Below are positions 10,546-21,640 of a stretch of 64,000 nt of DNA, one piece after another. Both the position numbers and the translations under genes were made by a program. Where the stretch lies: NCBI RefSeq assembly GCF_001704415.2, contig NC_030811.1:51573591-51637590 (forward strand), written 5' to 3'. The stretch is from Capra hircus. Its lineage: Eukaryota > Chordata > Mammalia > Artiodactyla > Bovidae. Under the pieces are notes generated by a model. That model saw nothing but the letters and a program-made list of their open reading frames with translations, was not told where the DNA came from and ran no database searches. Numbering within the stretch: the first letter of the stretch is position 1; each line of letters opens with the position of its first letter.

Positions 10546-11250
10546 CTTAAAAGTGTAGAGAAAAAATATTTTTCCTCCCTTACAGTACATTCATACAATG
10601 GACTGCTGCTGCTGCTGCTAAGTCGCTTCAGTCGTGTCCGACTCTGTGTGACCCCATAGACAGCAGCCCACCAGGCTCCCCTGTCCCTGGGATTCTCCAG
10701 GCAAGAACACTGGAGTGGGTTGCCATTTCCTTCTCCAATGCATGAAAGTGAAAAGTGAAAGTGAAGTCGCTCAGTCATGTCCGACTCCCAGCGACCCCAT
10801 GGACTGCAGACCACCAGGCTCCTCCGTCCATGGGATTTTCCAGGCAAGAGTACTGGAGTGGGGTGCCATTGCCTTCTCCGATACAATGGACTACCAGACA
10901 GCAATCAAAGTGAAAGAACTATTGCTATATACAGTTATGTAGATAAACTCACAGACATAAAAATTAGCAAAAAGGGGGCATTGTAACAGTGTACATGCTG
11001 TGTAATTCTATATGCAGAAAGTTCAAAAACTGTAAAAACTAGCCTACTATGTTATAAGTCAGGAGAGTAGTTTCTTTTAGGATACTGGGTATAACTCAGA
11101 GGATGCATATGGGGACCTCTGGGGTCTTGGTAACATTCTGTTCTTCAACAGGTAACTGATTACACAGGTGGGCCAACTTCATGAAAATCTATGGAGTTGT
11201 CACTTTGCAGTTTGTATACTTCTCTGAATGTTATACTTGAACACTTAAAG
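10546..11250 (+). mobile_element. L1M 3' end, split by a Bov-A2
   Basis: 10580-10604 and 10881-11250 form one plus-strand L1 3' UTR: 'TACAATGGACTACCAGACAGCAATC', then 'CTCTGGGGTCTTGGTAACATTCTGTTCTT', then 'CTGAATGTTATACTTGAA'. The interruption is 10605-10880. Confidence 0.8.
10605..10880 (-). mobile_element. Bov-A2 SINE (young, intact)
   Basis: Complete two-unit Bov-A2 in reverse orientation, beginning with the (GCT)n tail. It is flanked by perfect 12-bp target duplications ATACAATGGACT (10593-10604, 10881-10892). The host is an L1M tail. Confidence 0.97.
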
Positions 11251-11629
11251 AGAAGGCAAATTGTGTTCTTGAGAAAATGTGATAGTTACCAAATAATTGG
11301 TGTTACTAGCAGGTTCTCTGCACTTGACATATTTCTCACTTACTATATTAAGGTGCTTTTTTCCTTTGCACTATTTTCCTTGTGCATACTTTCTTTATAT
11401 TGTAAGACTAAAAATTCATCTAATAATAGGCCAATAGCAGAGTTTAATTTTTCCTTTGCTCTGGACTATAGACACCTTGGCAAATAACACAACCTGAGTT
11501 CCCAAGGGCTACAAGATTGTAAAATCTACCCCTTCCCCATCAACCCCATAATGCTGAATGCAGTGCTCATACAATGAAATGCTGCAGCTAACACCACTGT
11601 AGCTGCCCCTTAGGAATTCATTGTAAAAG
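11251..11629. other. Unassigned intergenic DNA
   Basis: Nothing recognised. A 98-codon frame (11191-11487) overlaps the L1M tail and has no known domain. Confidence 0.45.
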
Positions 11630-11712
11630 GGGTTCACTGTACTTTGTAAAGCAATTTGGAATCCTTCATGATGAAAGGTTCTATATAAAGAAGGCAATAT
11701 AATGGACTTGGC
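11630..11712 (+). repeat. Ancient CR1/L3-like or vertebrate SINE tail
   Basis: 'TTTGTAAAGCAATTTGGAATCCTTC' and 'GATGAAAGGTTCTATATAAA' follow the pattern of very old vertebrate LINE/SINE 3' tails (GTAAAGCRCTTTGGGATCC...GGCGCTATATAAA). Confidence 0.5.
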
Positions 11713-12007
11713 TTTCAACTTCTTTCATTTAAGCCTTAACAGAAACATGAATCTACTATATTAGCATCATAAACCAATAGGTGCTACATAAGTGGTGAAT
11801 AGAAATATTCTGGGTGAATAAAACTGCAAATATAGCTATGTATTAGCTAAGTGCTTTACGGAGTATTATGCAAATGAGGATTAATAAGGCAATTATACTT
11901 AATTAAAATAATACTACATTCTTCTAATTCTCTTGGCACCCATTGACTCAGTTATTTGGTGTGTGTCTGCCTCCTAAATCCCAAGTCTAAATGCAAATGC
12001 ACAGAGC

Positions 12008-12303
12008 CTACTGTACAGCAAAAGAAATATTTTGTAATAGCCTATAAGGGAAAATAATCTGAAAAAGAATATATACATATATACATATATGTTCCCCGGT
12101 GGTCCAGTGGTTAGGCTTTGGTGCTTTCACTGCAGTGTCCTTGGGTTCAATCCTTGATCAAGGAACTAAGATCCTATAAGCCATAGCACAGCCAAAGAAA
12201 AATACAAGAGAAGTTATATATATATATATATAGATCACTGTGTTATACACCTGAAACTAGTACAATATTGTAAATGAACTAAACTTCAATTAAAAAATTA
12301 AAA
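12008..12303 (+). mobile_element. L1 3' end, split by a CHR SINE
   Basis: 'CCTACTGTACAGCAAAAGAAATATT', 'CTATAAGGGAAAATAATCTGAAAAAGAATATATACAT', then after the SINE 'TGTTATACACCTGAAACTAGTACAATATTGTAAAT' and an A-rich tail. This is a standard artiodactyl L1 terminus. Confidence 0.85.
12091..12215 (+). mobile_element. CHR-type SINE (short form)
   Basis: 'GTGGTCCAGTGGTTAGGCTTTGGTGC' (tRNA A-box like), 'TTGGGTTCAATCC' (B-box like) and 'AGGAACTAAGATCC', inserted in the TA-rich part of an L1 tail. Confidence 0.88.
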
Positions 12304-13742
12304 AACGCAAACTCACATGAAATTCTTCTTTGGAAGGAAACAGTCTTCTGCTGAGTAGATACCAAACAAAAGCTCCAGCAAGTTAAAAGGGATGCAGACA
12401 AAGGAAGCCTCTCTCACATATTTAAAGAGCCCATGGTACTGGAAACAATTCTTCCAGGCCCTAGAAAATATGTAATACTGCCCAGAGTTACTTTTACGCT
12501 TCTCAGAATTTCTTTTGGAGATTTGATTCTCCAGTGCTTCCCAACACTATGATCATCAGGTCTTATATCATCAAACAGTTGCTGTGCTTCACCCCAAAGA
12601 TAGTGATAAGCAGAAATACCCGACATCATCCCTATGTGGCATCTAAAAAGTAATTAGAATTCTGTTGATGAAAGGTGTGTTAACATGAATCGTATATATC
12701 ATACTGTTCTTTCTTTATAACATCTTTGGGGAATGAGTGGTCATCCCTACTTCTGTAGAATCTGTAGTCCAAACAAAAAATTTTTTTGTGGGTCTTCAAG
12801 TTCAGATTTACAGAGAAATGTACTAAATCTACAACTATTAGTTTTGTATGTATGTCAGGTGAACTCTTCAACTTTATGGGTGAAAAAAGATATTTCTATT
12901 TTGACCTCTTATCATTGAGCCTTACCATGATGGGAGAGAGAACAGTAAGGCTCTCACTAGAAGCCAGTTTTCTTGCAGCCCCAGCCCTCTGCACAAAATT
13001 ATATAAATCATCAATTCTTTTGCAGAAACCTTCAAATTTAATTTTGAATATGCACAAAAATTTGAAAGAGCTTGCACAGACTCAGGATGCTAAAGAGAGG
13101 ATAGTAAACAGCTGTTTCCTGTCTCACTGAAGATGGGTGGGGGGCAGACTTAACTGAAGTGGGAAGGGTGGTGTTTTATGTCTCTTGCAGTGAAATGTGC
13201 AAGTCCCATACCCCAAGGAAAGCCTAGAATGAATCCCATTCTTATTTCTATTCCTTTTGGCTGCAACATCATAGATATTTTACAAGAAATAGCATGTTCT
13301 ATGCAAGAATATTCTTGTCTTAAAAGGTTGTCTAGTGGGTTCTAGAACTCTTTTTGATAAGGAACACTTTGTTCCAGGAAATCTTAGCATGAAAACCCAG
13401 ATAGAAAACAAATTAAAACCCTCCAAGGGGGACCCCCAGCAGTCTGTTTTCTCAGTTCTAGTCTAGTGGAATCCCTCACGTGAGGTCGTTATTAGTTAGA
13501 TCCACACACTCTTCAGTGAGGTCTTCATGGTGAAGATAGGACCCAGATCAGGCTTTGCATGGTCAGTAGTCTCTGCCTGGATAATGTGTCTCCCTGGGTT
13601 CAATGCAGAAAGTTAAACCACTTCAGGCATGTCGAGCAGGAGATAAAACAGAGGGAATTAGGTGCCTATAGTTTCACTGGAAGGGCCAGAGGAATAAGTC
13701 AGGGGGTCTTCAGGCCAGACATTTAGCTTTGAGTTCACACTA
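12304..13742. other. Unassigned intergenic DNA
   Basis: No gene recognised. Minor frames (12414-12629 minus, 12786-13130 plus) have no domain signature or splice context. Confidence 0.45.
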
Positions 13743-13840
13743 CAGTAGTAGCCCCATGGTTAAGACTCTGTGCTTCCGATGCAGAGGGGCAAGTGTTCCA
13801 GCCCTGGTCAGGGAACTAAGACCCCACATGGTGAAGCATG
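13743..13840 (+). mobile_element. CHR-type SINE (short form)
   Basis: 'GGTTAAGACTCTGTGCTTCC', 'CAGCCCTGGTCAGGGAACTAAGACC' with the usual spacing. It lies directly 5' of a Bov-tA in the same orientation. Confidence 0.8.
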
Positions 13841-13852
13841 TCAGCATATTCA

Positions 13853-14047
13853 GGGCTTCCCTGGTGGCTCAGCTGGTAAAGAATCTGCCTGCAATGCAGG
13901 AGACCTGGGTTCGATCCCTGGGTTGGGAAGATCCCCTGGAGAAGGGAAAGGCTACCCACTCCAGTATTCTGGCCTGGAAAACTCCATGGACTGTATAGTC
14001 CTTGGGGTTGCAAAGAGTCAGACACCAATGAGCAACTTTCACTTTCA
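13853..14047 (+). mobile_element. Bov-tA SINE
   Basis: Full-length plus-strand copy: tRNA-derived head 'GGCTTCCCTGGTGGCTCAGC', B-box 'GGTTCGATCCC', then the BovB-like tail 'GGGGTTGCAAAGAGTCAGACAC'. Confidence 0.95.
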
Positions 14048-14619
14048 TATAGAGTTGTGATGCAGAGGTCAGGAAACTCTGCCAGGAATTGTACTGCTAC
14101 CAATCTGGCCACCCCAGAGCCACCCAACATGCATGACCTGTAGGGCTGGGCTGCTGCAACCTGTGTCAGCGTGTGCATTAAGCAGCACCGCTGCAGGAAG
14201 GTAGCATCTACCTCTTCCTGTCTTCTAATCTTCATGCAAGAGCATCTCACTGCAGAACCTAAATCAAATCCAGAACCACACCCACAAAACACTCTAGGAA
14301 TAGAGCGCTTAGCCTTTTTTTAGCTTCATGACACAAGAAGCAACCTAGACAAATCTAGGATCCTGATTGGATCTAGGCCAGAAGAACTGGGGAGAGGCAG
14401 TGTTTGGGAAGAGCCTGAGCAAAGATAGAGCTGATACAAACTAAAGGACAAATTCTGGGTCAAGTGGAAATCTGCAGCCTCACTGTGAAGTCGGTAAGAA
14501 GGACTTCTCCACTCAACGGATAAATGGAAGGCAAGGATCACTTTCCAGAGAAAGTTTAAGAATAGCCCAAGCAATCTTTTTTAGGCTGGGTTGAGATACA
14601 GTATTTTATTTCTTTCCTG
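14048..14619. other. Unassigned intergenic DNA
   Basis: Nothing recognised apart from flanking repeats. Confidence 0.45.
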
Positions 14620-14960
14620 TTTTATAGCATAAGTGATCTAAGTTCATTGTAAAAATATAAGAAAATATATTGACCCCAAAAGAAAAATAAAAGTCATTCA
14701 TAATCCCACCACTGGGAGATAATTATATGTTAGTGAATCTTTTTCCAGATATTCCAGTATTTCATTTACTATGATAACATAGTTTTTAACTTTTTTTTTT
14801 TTTACTTATGAACAGAACTTTCCCCATTAATAAATGGTCATCTGGTGACAATATCAATATGCTACTGGCTACACTGTCAGTAGTATTTTGTTATAGGAAT
14901 GTCTCATATTTTATTTAATAAACACTTTATTTAAAGCCCCTCTTTGTTGGACATTTCAAT
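14620..14960 (-). repeat. L1ME-type 3' UTR relic
   Basis: 'TCATAATCCCACCACTGGGAGATAA', 'CCCCATTAATAAATGGTCATC' and 'TTGTTGGACATTTCAATATTTT' match the antisense order of old L1ME 3' UTRs. Confidence 0.6.
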
Positions 14961-15079
14961 ATTTTAGATTAATAGTGATGGAATGAATAGAAAATGCAAT
15001 ATTTCAGAGCAGTAAATGCAGGGGTTGAATTGTGAGGTGCTAAAAGCAAAAATATCAGTGAGATGGGAGATGTAGCAAA

Positions 15080-15165
15080 GCTCATAAAGTGTTAAAGCTG
15101 GAAAGAACTTAGAAGTCATCCTCGTCCATCTTCCTCATTTAACAGATGGGTGTAAATCGAGACCA
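15080..15165. repeat. MIR-like SINE relic
   Basis: 'TTAAAGCTGGAAAGAACTTAGAAGTCATCCTC' followed by 'CTCATTTAACAGATGGG' is a MIR-type pattern. Similar sequence recurs at 54630-54760. Confidence 0.5.
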
Positions 15166-15339
15166 TATTTCACCCTCTTCATCCCAAACTCTTTAGTCCT
15201 TGTTCTCCATCTTTCTTTCCTGTTTCCTAAGCCTTGTGTACAGTCCACACCAAGACTCAAATCTAAACAGCAGCCAACAGAAAATATTACTTAAAGAACA
15301 AGATCAACAAAAATCCAAGTTATTACAATTCAATTCAGT

Positions 15340-15480
15340 TCAACTTAATTCACCTAGCATTTATTGAGCGCCTTCTCAGTAGTCAATGCAGTGTTTGGGG
15401 AGAAGGGAACATAAAAATAACTCAGATAACTGACCCTACCCTCAGAGCATCTACTCTCTTACCTCTTTTGATGAGAAGGA
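15340..15480 (-). repeat. L2 3' end relic
   Basis: 'AGCATTTATTGAGCGCCTTCTCAGTAGTCAATGCAGTG' through 'CCCTCAGAGCATCTACTCTC' is the reverse complement of the L2 terminus. Confidence 0.6.
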
Positions 15481-18400
15481 AACTCAGGTGTGATAAGACA
15501 CCTGCCTGTCTTGTAAGTGGGAATGGCCTTGAGTCCCAGATAATTTCCTCCACAATTTCCTCACTTCTTAGGTTTCAGTTGTAAAAAAGCAGGAAAGTGA
15601 GAAGGAATTGTATGTTTTTCTATTTTCCAGTACATGAACATTTAAGACATGCTCTCTAATATTTTTCTTGTCTAGAAATCCTTGTCTTTTTACTTTTTAA
15701 TAAAGCAATAGGCAGTTGTCTCTTGTGGTTTGTAGCTACAGTTCATTATCGGAGGAACACTTGGCTTTTAAATGGTGCTAACACTGAAATCCTCTTCTCT
15801 TGTCCCTTTCTAGTTAAGATTGCCTCGTCTTGATCCTCTCTCTCCACATATTGATCACACATTGCCTGCTTCAAAGTGTTCACTTAATCATTCCACTTTT
15901 TCCAAAAGAGTAGCTAGCTCTTAATATGCTACAGGTTTCCTATTACACTTCCTTTGCCTTAAAAATATCTTGAAAGAATAAATCTGACAGTGAAGAAACT
16001 CCCAGACAGGAAAAAGCCTTCCCACAAATTCTCCCAAGTGGAGCTGGACTGTAAGTGGAGAAAATGCAGCACTAACATTCACACACTGTCTCTGAGCTGC
16101 TGGACCCATACATCGATGGTCCAGCTCCAGTGTGAGCCTCAGCCTGTAGCTCCCTTGCCACTGGTCCCACAGCTTCTGAGATGTCAGTTGAATGCACTGG
16201 AAGTTATTCAGGGATAATGAATTCCAAGCGTGGTATAAAATCTGGTCATTTTTCCCTGTTTATCTAGTATTCCTTCTGTTTAACAATTTGTAGCTTTTCA
16301 TTTTTTTGGTCAGAGTAATAGCTCTTAAGCAGATGGTTGTAATCAGTCCTCAGGTCTCAGCCTTGGAGGGAAGCTGGATGGAAAACTCCACAAGGAATGA
16401 GGATTCTGTGACTCACTCTGCTCAACCCCAGGGCCAAAAGTGAGGGTGCTGGTTGCTCTCAACCTGCTCTTGCATGAGTAGTAGATGTCGATAGATCTGT
16501 CTTCATTTGGTAGGGAAGCTATCCATAAGAGGGAACATGAAAAACAGTATGGGCCAAAACTGCATTCACAGGAGCCAAACTCATGCGTGCTTGGAACCAA
16601 GATTCCGAGTCTAGTCCATCTGTCATCCTTCTTATGTCCAAGTTTTAGCAACAGGATGTTTTCAAATAGTTTACATTTCTCCTGGGACATGTTCCCTAAC
16701 CAAGTGTCATACTAGTGGTAGCCGGGAGTCATTTGGACTTACTCAGTTCTTGCTTCCAGCCCCATGATTTAGGCTATTTATGTAAGCAGACTCCTGCATT
16801 GAAGATAATGGGGTTTTCTTGTCTGTCCATAAGGAGAAAAGTTATTAGATCACTGGGAATTTTACAGAGTACATTATTAAATCCTCGGATGTTAAACATT
16901 TCACTTACTTGGAACACACACTTGATAGAAGCAAACTTCAGCTGACATTCAAAAGCATATTTGATGAAAATGTCAATGCTGGTATTTATTTTTATTAATA
17001 CTATTTTATGTAATGCTATTCTCTAAGGAAATTATATTTATCAGGCCTTTCCTTTTTCCTCTAAAACCTTTTCTTATACTCCAAAATATCTTTTTTTCCT
17101 GGTTACAGAGTGGTAGATCTTTATTGTGAAATATCTGGAAAACATCAAGAAGTATAAAGAAAATGAAAAAGTACCTATGATTCTTCAGTTCTGGGTCTTC
17201 AATTTTTCCAAGATAGTGACTATCAGTGAACATTATCTGAAATCTTGTAAAACTTAAAAAATTTTTTTTAATTGAATATTTTCCAATTTAAGCCCTGATT
17301 CATTCTTCTGCTAGAAATCTTGCCCTAAAATATCAAGACAACCTGATGTCATACATCAAATACAGCTTAATTCTAGAATGACTCTTTTCCAGGGAAGTGG
17401 ACAAGAAGGCATGGGGTTAGCCTGGTTCCTTTCACAGGAGTATAGTTAAGCCACTATTTCCTTTTTAATGTAATATTCTGTGAATAAAACCTAGAACCAT
17501 GAAGCAGCTGAGGAGCTCACTAGTTAGAAAATGAAGTCTCAGCCTCGGCTGCAAGGAGTTCTGGGCAGTGCATGTTAGGAGCTAGATATATTGCTGCTGT
17601 GGACAAAATGGTGTTTCTGAAATGAGGGGCAGGGAGAGAGTGAATACCTGGTAGGCAACTAACCATGTCTGGTGAGGAAGTGTTACTCATAGAACCAGTT
17701 GGGGAAAATCTGGGACACTAACCAGAGACCCCTAACCCCACAATGCACAAGTTTTGAGTTAAGTGGACTTATCACGCCCACTTTTCCACAGAAACCTGAA
17801 ACTAGGTGAGCAAGGCAGTTATGGTTTAGAATTGTTCAACACGGGTGATGAAGTAATATTCTTTTAAGAGAACACATGGAGTTTTTACTGAACCATCCAT
17901 GTAGATGTATTTATGACTAAGTTCACTTCCTATCTCCAGCCAAATTTCTGGAAGTAAATACTTGCCAGATACAATTATGCTAAGATCCATACCAAGAAAT
18001 GCTTATTCTAGAAGCAGTAGTTTTTCACACAAGAAATTTCTAAAATGAAAAATATACCCTGGCTAATAAACATCAGATAGGGGAAAAAAAGCCTTATGCA
18101 TTTAATTCAACAGATTATTATATTGGTATAACTTAATTCTACAGGTTTGTGTATAGATGTAATTTTAATCTTGTAGTATATCCTTCATTTAATGTGCTTC
18201 CTATGTGTTGATTCTAAAATTCTCTCTAAAGCGACATTTCTACAGCTTTTTCTTAGGCGTGTATCTTCTGATCTCTGTTTGAAAGTAAAGGCATTCTTCA
18301 GCTTTTACTTTTCATACCCACCATTTTGAACCAATGCTGAGAACTTGCTAATTACTCATCACCTTTCCATTCTTTGCCTTCATTTTCCTCTTATCACCTT

Positions 18401-18955
18401 AATTCACTTATTCTAGCCTATCGATGGAGAGAACAGTCTAGAAGCATAAAGGACATATATTTCGGAACAACAGCTGTCACACAAAGTTTTGTTTTACTGC
18501 TTTTTTCCCTTCCTCACTCTTTTGTGCAAGTGAGTGGCTAATTGCCCAGAATTTCTAAGATCTGGGACTTAAAACTCCACTGTCTCCAGGCTGTAACCGT
18601 TACTGAACAAGATAACTACATTGGGCAGAGAGGTGCACAGAACTGTTTTGATGGCAGAGAACATTAATTTGCAACCACCACTGCACAGAGTGAAGGAAAT
18701 GCAACTGCTGTCCTCCTGGGAGAAGCCACTTAGGCAAGAAAATAAATAAGAGGATTTTGATTATATTAGGAACTCTTATGCTTGTATCCCAGGAGGCTCC
18801 ATCTTTAAACTCATGTCGTTTCATGTTTACACAAAAATTATAATGGAAGAAAAAAGGCTCAGAGCTCTCTGGGCCAGCATTTCACATTAAAAAAAATGTA
18901 TCCATGTTCTATGGGGGTAATGCAAGCCACCACATGCGTTTATCCATTTTTTCAT
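15481..18955. other. Mostly unassigned intergenic DNA
   Basis: No gene recognised. 17100-17200 has a weak L1ME-tail resemblance (GTGAAATATCTGGAAAACATCAAGAAGTATAAAGAAAATG). No ruminant-specific insertion is present anywhere between 14048 and 19397. Confidence 0.45.
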
Positions 18956-18957
18956 GT

Positions 18958-19040
18958 CGTTCAATGAGATAACAAATGTAAAGGGCCTGGCACAGTCCCT
19001 GGCACATAGTTGGCCACCTAGAAACATTCTTGCTCTTCCC
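18958..19040 (+). repeat. MIR 3' end relic
   Basis: 'AATGAGATAACAAATGTAAAGGGCCTGGCACAGTCCCTGGCACATAGTTGG' matches the MIR tail. Confidence 0.75.
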
Positions 19041-19397
19041 TTCTGCCTCTCTCCTTATATCTTGTTTTCCCTGCTTCTTGTCAGAAGTCATTTCTGAGAA
19101 GACTCCAGAATTCCAGCATCCCTGTGCAGTAGTTGGTCATTGCCAATGAACACACACTCTGCTGTTGGGCATCAAGCTCTCCGGGTCCCGCTAGTTTCCA
19201 TGTGCATTATGGCTGGCTCTCCATTGCTGGGTGCAGAGAATCATTTTCACCCAAGCTGCTTTTACCCTATCTACTACTTGCGGAACAAATGGAGTGTTGC
19301 TCTACTGGAGGAAGAAATATGCATATGACTAGCTTAATAATACTCTGTGCTATACCCTGGGTGATAATACTATAATGATAGTAACTATTATTAGTAT

Positions 19398-19860
19398 CAG
19401 GTCCATCTAGTCAAAGCTATGGTTTTCCCAGTAGTCATGTATGGATGTGAGAGTTGGATTATAAAGAAAGCTGAGCACTGAAGAATTGATGCTTTTTAAC
19501 TGTGATGTTGGAGAAGATTCTTGAGAGTCCCTTGGTCTGTAAGGAGATCCAACCAGTCCATCCTAAAGGAGATCAGTCCTGAATATTTACTGAGAGGACT
19601 GATGCTGAAGCTGAAATGCCAATACTTTGGCCACCTGATGCGAAGAACTGACTCATTGGAAAAGACCCTGATGCTGGGAAAGATTGATGGTGAGAGGAGA
19701 AGGGGATGACAGAGGATGAGATGGTTGGATGACATCACCAACTCAATGGACATGAGTTTGAGTAGACTCCAGGAGTTGGTGATGGACAGGGAGGCCTGGT
19801 GTGCTGCAGTCCATGGGGTCACAAAGAGTCAGACACGACTGAGCAACTGAACTGAACTGA
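19398..19860 (+). mobile_element. BovB 3' end, 5'-truncated
   Basis: Ends in the diagnostic (ACTGA)n tail. The plus strand retains the ORF2 C-terminal region (SLEKTLMLGKIDGERRRG). It is flanked by near-perfect 10-bp targets TTATTAGTAT (19388-19397) and TTATTAATAT (19861-19870). Confidence 0.95.
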
Positions 19861-19864
19861 TTAT

Positions 19865-19950
19865 TAATATAGCTAGTAATTATTAGCACTTCTTATATGC
19901 CAAACACTGTGCTAGATGTTTTTACATACAGAGTATACTTATTTACTGAA
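19865..19950 (-). repeat. MIR/L2-like relic
   Basis: 'TATTAGCACTTCTTATATGCCAAACACTGTGCTAGATG' is the antisense MIR/L2 end motif. Confidence 0.55.
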
Positions 19951-20518
19951 TGGGCCCAGTGAACTATAGGCGTCAATCTAGAGACATTTTTATTTATCTC
20001 TTTCAAACATGGTCTGTCAGAACTTTGACAATATCAGATACCTATCTTTCCAGCTCACTTCCGATGATTAAACCAGTCCCAATTTCAGTTATGAAAAAAT
20101 CCAGACCAGACTAAAACAAAATTTCAGACTCAGGTCAGGTTTAAATCTGCCTGGATTCTTCATGGCCTCCCAGTTCCTGTCTACAATCCCCATGAAGACC
20201 AGCTGTGCTAGACTTCAAGAGCTGCCCCCACACTTGTTCAATATCCTTCTCTATTTAAGCAAGCTGGCAACCTTACAACCAACCTTCCTTGACTAGAAGA
20301 AGGTGGGCAGTAAATTCCGAACAGAGCTTTTGAGAAACCAGACACTTTGGCCACTACTCATTTCCTCTGGTAGTAACTGGCTGCCTCTCTCTCCCTTTCT
20401 CTCTTGGACAGCTCATGCATGGTAGTGTCATGATTTCTTAACTAACATTTTTGTTTCTGTAAAGGGATGTTGAGGCTAAAGTTTAGACTAGGCACTAAGT
20501 AAGAGAGGGGGAAAGGGG
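19951..20518. other. Unassigned intergenic DNA
   Basis: Nothing recognised. Confidence 0.45.
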
Positions 20519-20520
20519 CC

Positions 20521-20782
20521 TTATTTACTTATTTATTGGCTGCCCTGGGTCTTCCGTTGCTGTGTGCAGGCTTTCTCTAGTTTTAGCATGCAGGCTTTTC
20601 ACTGCAGCGCAGGGTACGGGCTTTAGGCGCGTAGGCTTCAGTTGTGGTGTATGGGCTCAGTAGTTGTGGCTCATGGGCTTAGTTGCCCTGAGGCATGTGG
20701 AATATTCCCAGAGCAGGGATTGAACCCATGTCCCCTGTATTGGCAGGCAGATTCTTAACCACTGGACCACCAGGGAAGTTCC
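20521..20782 (-). mobile_element. CHR-type SINE (long form)
   Basis: 'TTATTTATTGGCTGCCCTGGGTCTTC' through 'GCAGATTCTTAACCACTGGACCACCAGGGAAGTTCC', with short AAGGGG direct repeats at both ends. Confidence 0.92.
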
Positions 20783-20810
20783 AAGGGGATTTTTTTTGAG
20801 GAGGATATCG

Positions 20811-21170
20811 AACTGTGGTGTTGGAGAAGAATGTTGAAAATCCCTTGGACAGCCAGGAGATTAGACCAGTCAGTCCTAAAGGAAATTAACCCTGACTATC
20901 CATTGGAAGGACTGATGCTGAAGCTGAAGCCCCACTACTTTGGCCACCTAATGCGACAAGTTGACTCATTGGAAAAGACCCTGACGCTGGGAAAGATTGA
21001 AGGCAGAAGAAGAAGGAGATGACAGAGGATGAGATGGTTGGATGGCATCACTGATGCAATGGACATGAGTTAGAACAAACTCCAGGAGATTGTGAAGAAC
21101 CAGGGAAGCCTGGTATGTTGCAGTCCACAGTATTGCAAAGAGTTGAACGTGACTGAGCAACTGAACAACA
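20811..21170 (+). mobile_element. BovB 3' end, diverged
   Basis: Plus-strand ORF2 C-terminal relic (RLDQSVLKEINPDYPLEGLMLK; KPHYFGHLMR) followed by 'GTTGAACGTGACTGAGCAACTGAACAACA'. It has more substitutions than the 19.4 and 29.9 kb copies. Confidence 0.9.
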
Positions 21171-21459
21171 AATTTTGTTGGAAAGACCCACACTCTTATC
21201 TTTCACCTCAAATGAGATGAGGCTACTGGGCAAATTTAATAGGTAAACCTCATGAAATTCACTTCATCTCTAGCCTTTTCTCACACAGTCTTTTGGGATC
21301 ATGATTGCTGGGTCTTGGAGGCCCCTCTTTGTAAATCCCGTGTAGTGTGTCTTGTTCTGCTCTTTCATGTGGGGTTACTTATCACCTCACATCCACTCCA
21401 GAGATTCATTAGAAGCTCAGGCAATAGGATAAGCCCCCTCCCACATCCTGTTGCACAAA

Positions 21460-21640
21460 TATTACCTGACTTGATCCTCCCAACAGCATGGAGAGGGAGA
21501 GAGTAAGATTCTTGAATTACACATGAGGAACTCTAGGGAGATTAAATACCTCACGCCAGATTACATACTCAGTAATGCTATTATAGGAATAAAACCCAGG
21601 TTGGTCTGACTCCAAAGCCCTTTCTTCTCACTGCACCCTG
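21460..21640 (-). repeat. MIR relic
   Basis: 'TTGATCCTCCCAACAGCATGGAG' through 'AATAAAACCCAGGTTGGTCTGACTCCAAAGCCC' follows the antisense MIR order. Confidence 0.7.

Noticed and set aside
12091..12160. tRNA-like A-box and B-box motifs in the SINEs
   Set aside because: They belong to tRNA-derived SINE heads (CHR, Bov-tA). No cloverleaf with intact acceptor and anticodon arms is present, so no tRNA gene is called.
13770..14060. 96-codon frame containing GFPGGSAGKESACNAGDLG
   Set aside because: This peptide is the well-known translation of a Bov-tA SINE. Similar frames at 3997, 10539, 24708, 29355, 32352, 39052, 47949, 48580 and 56833 are also SINE-derived.
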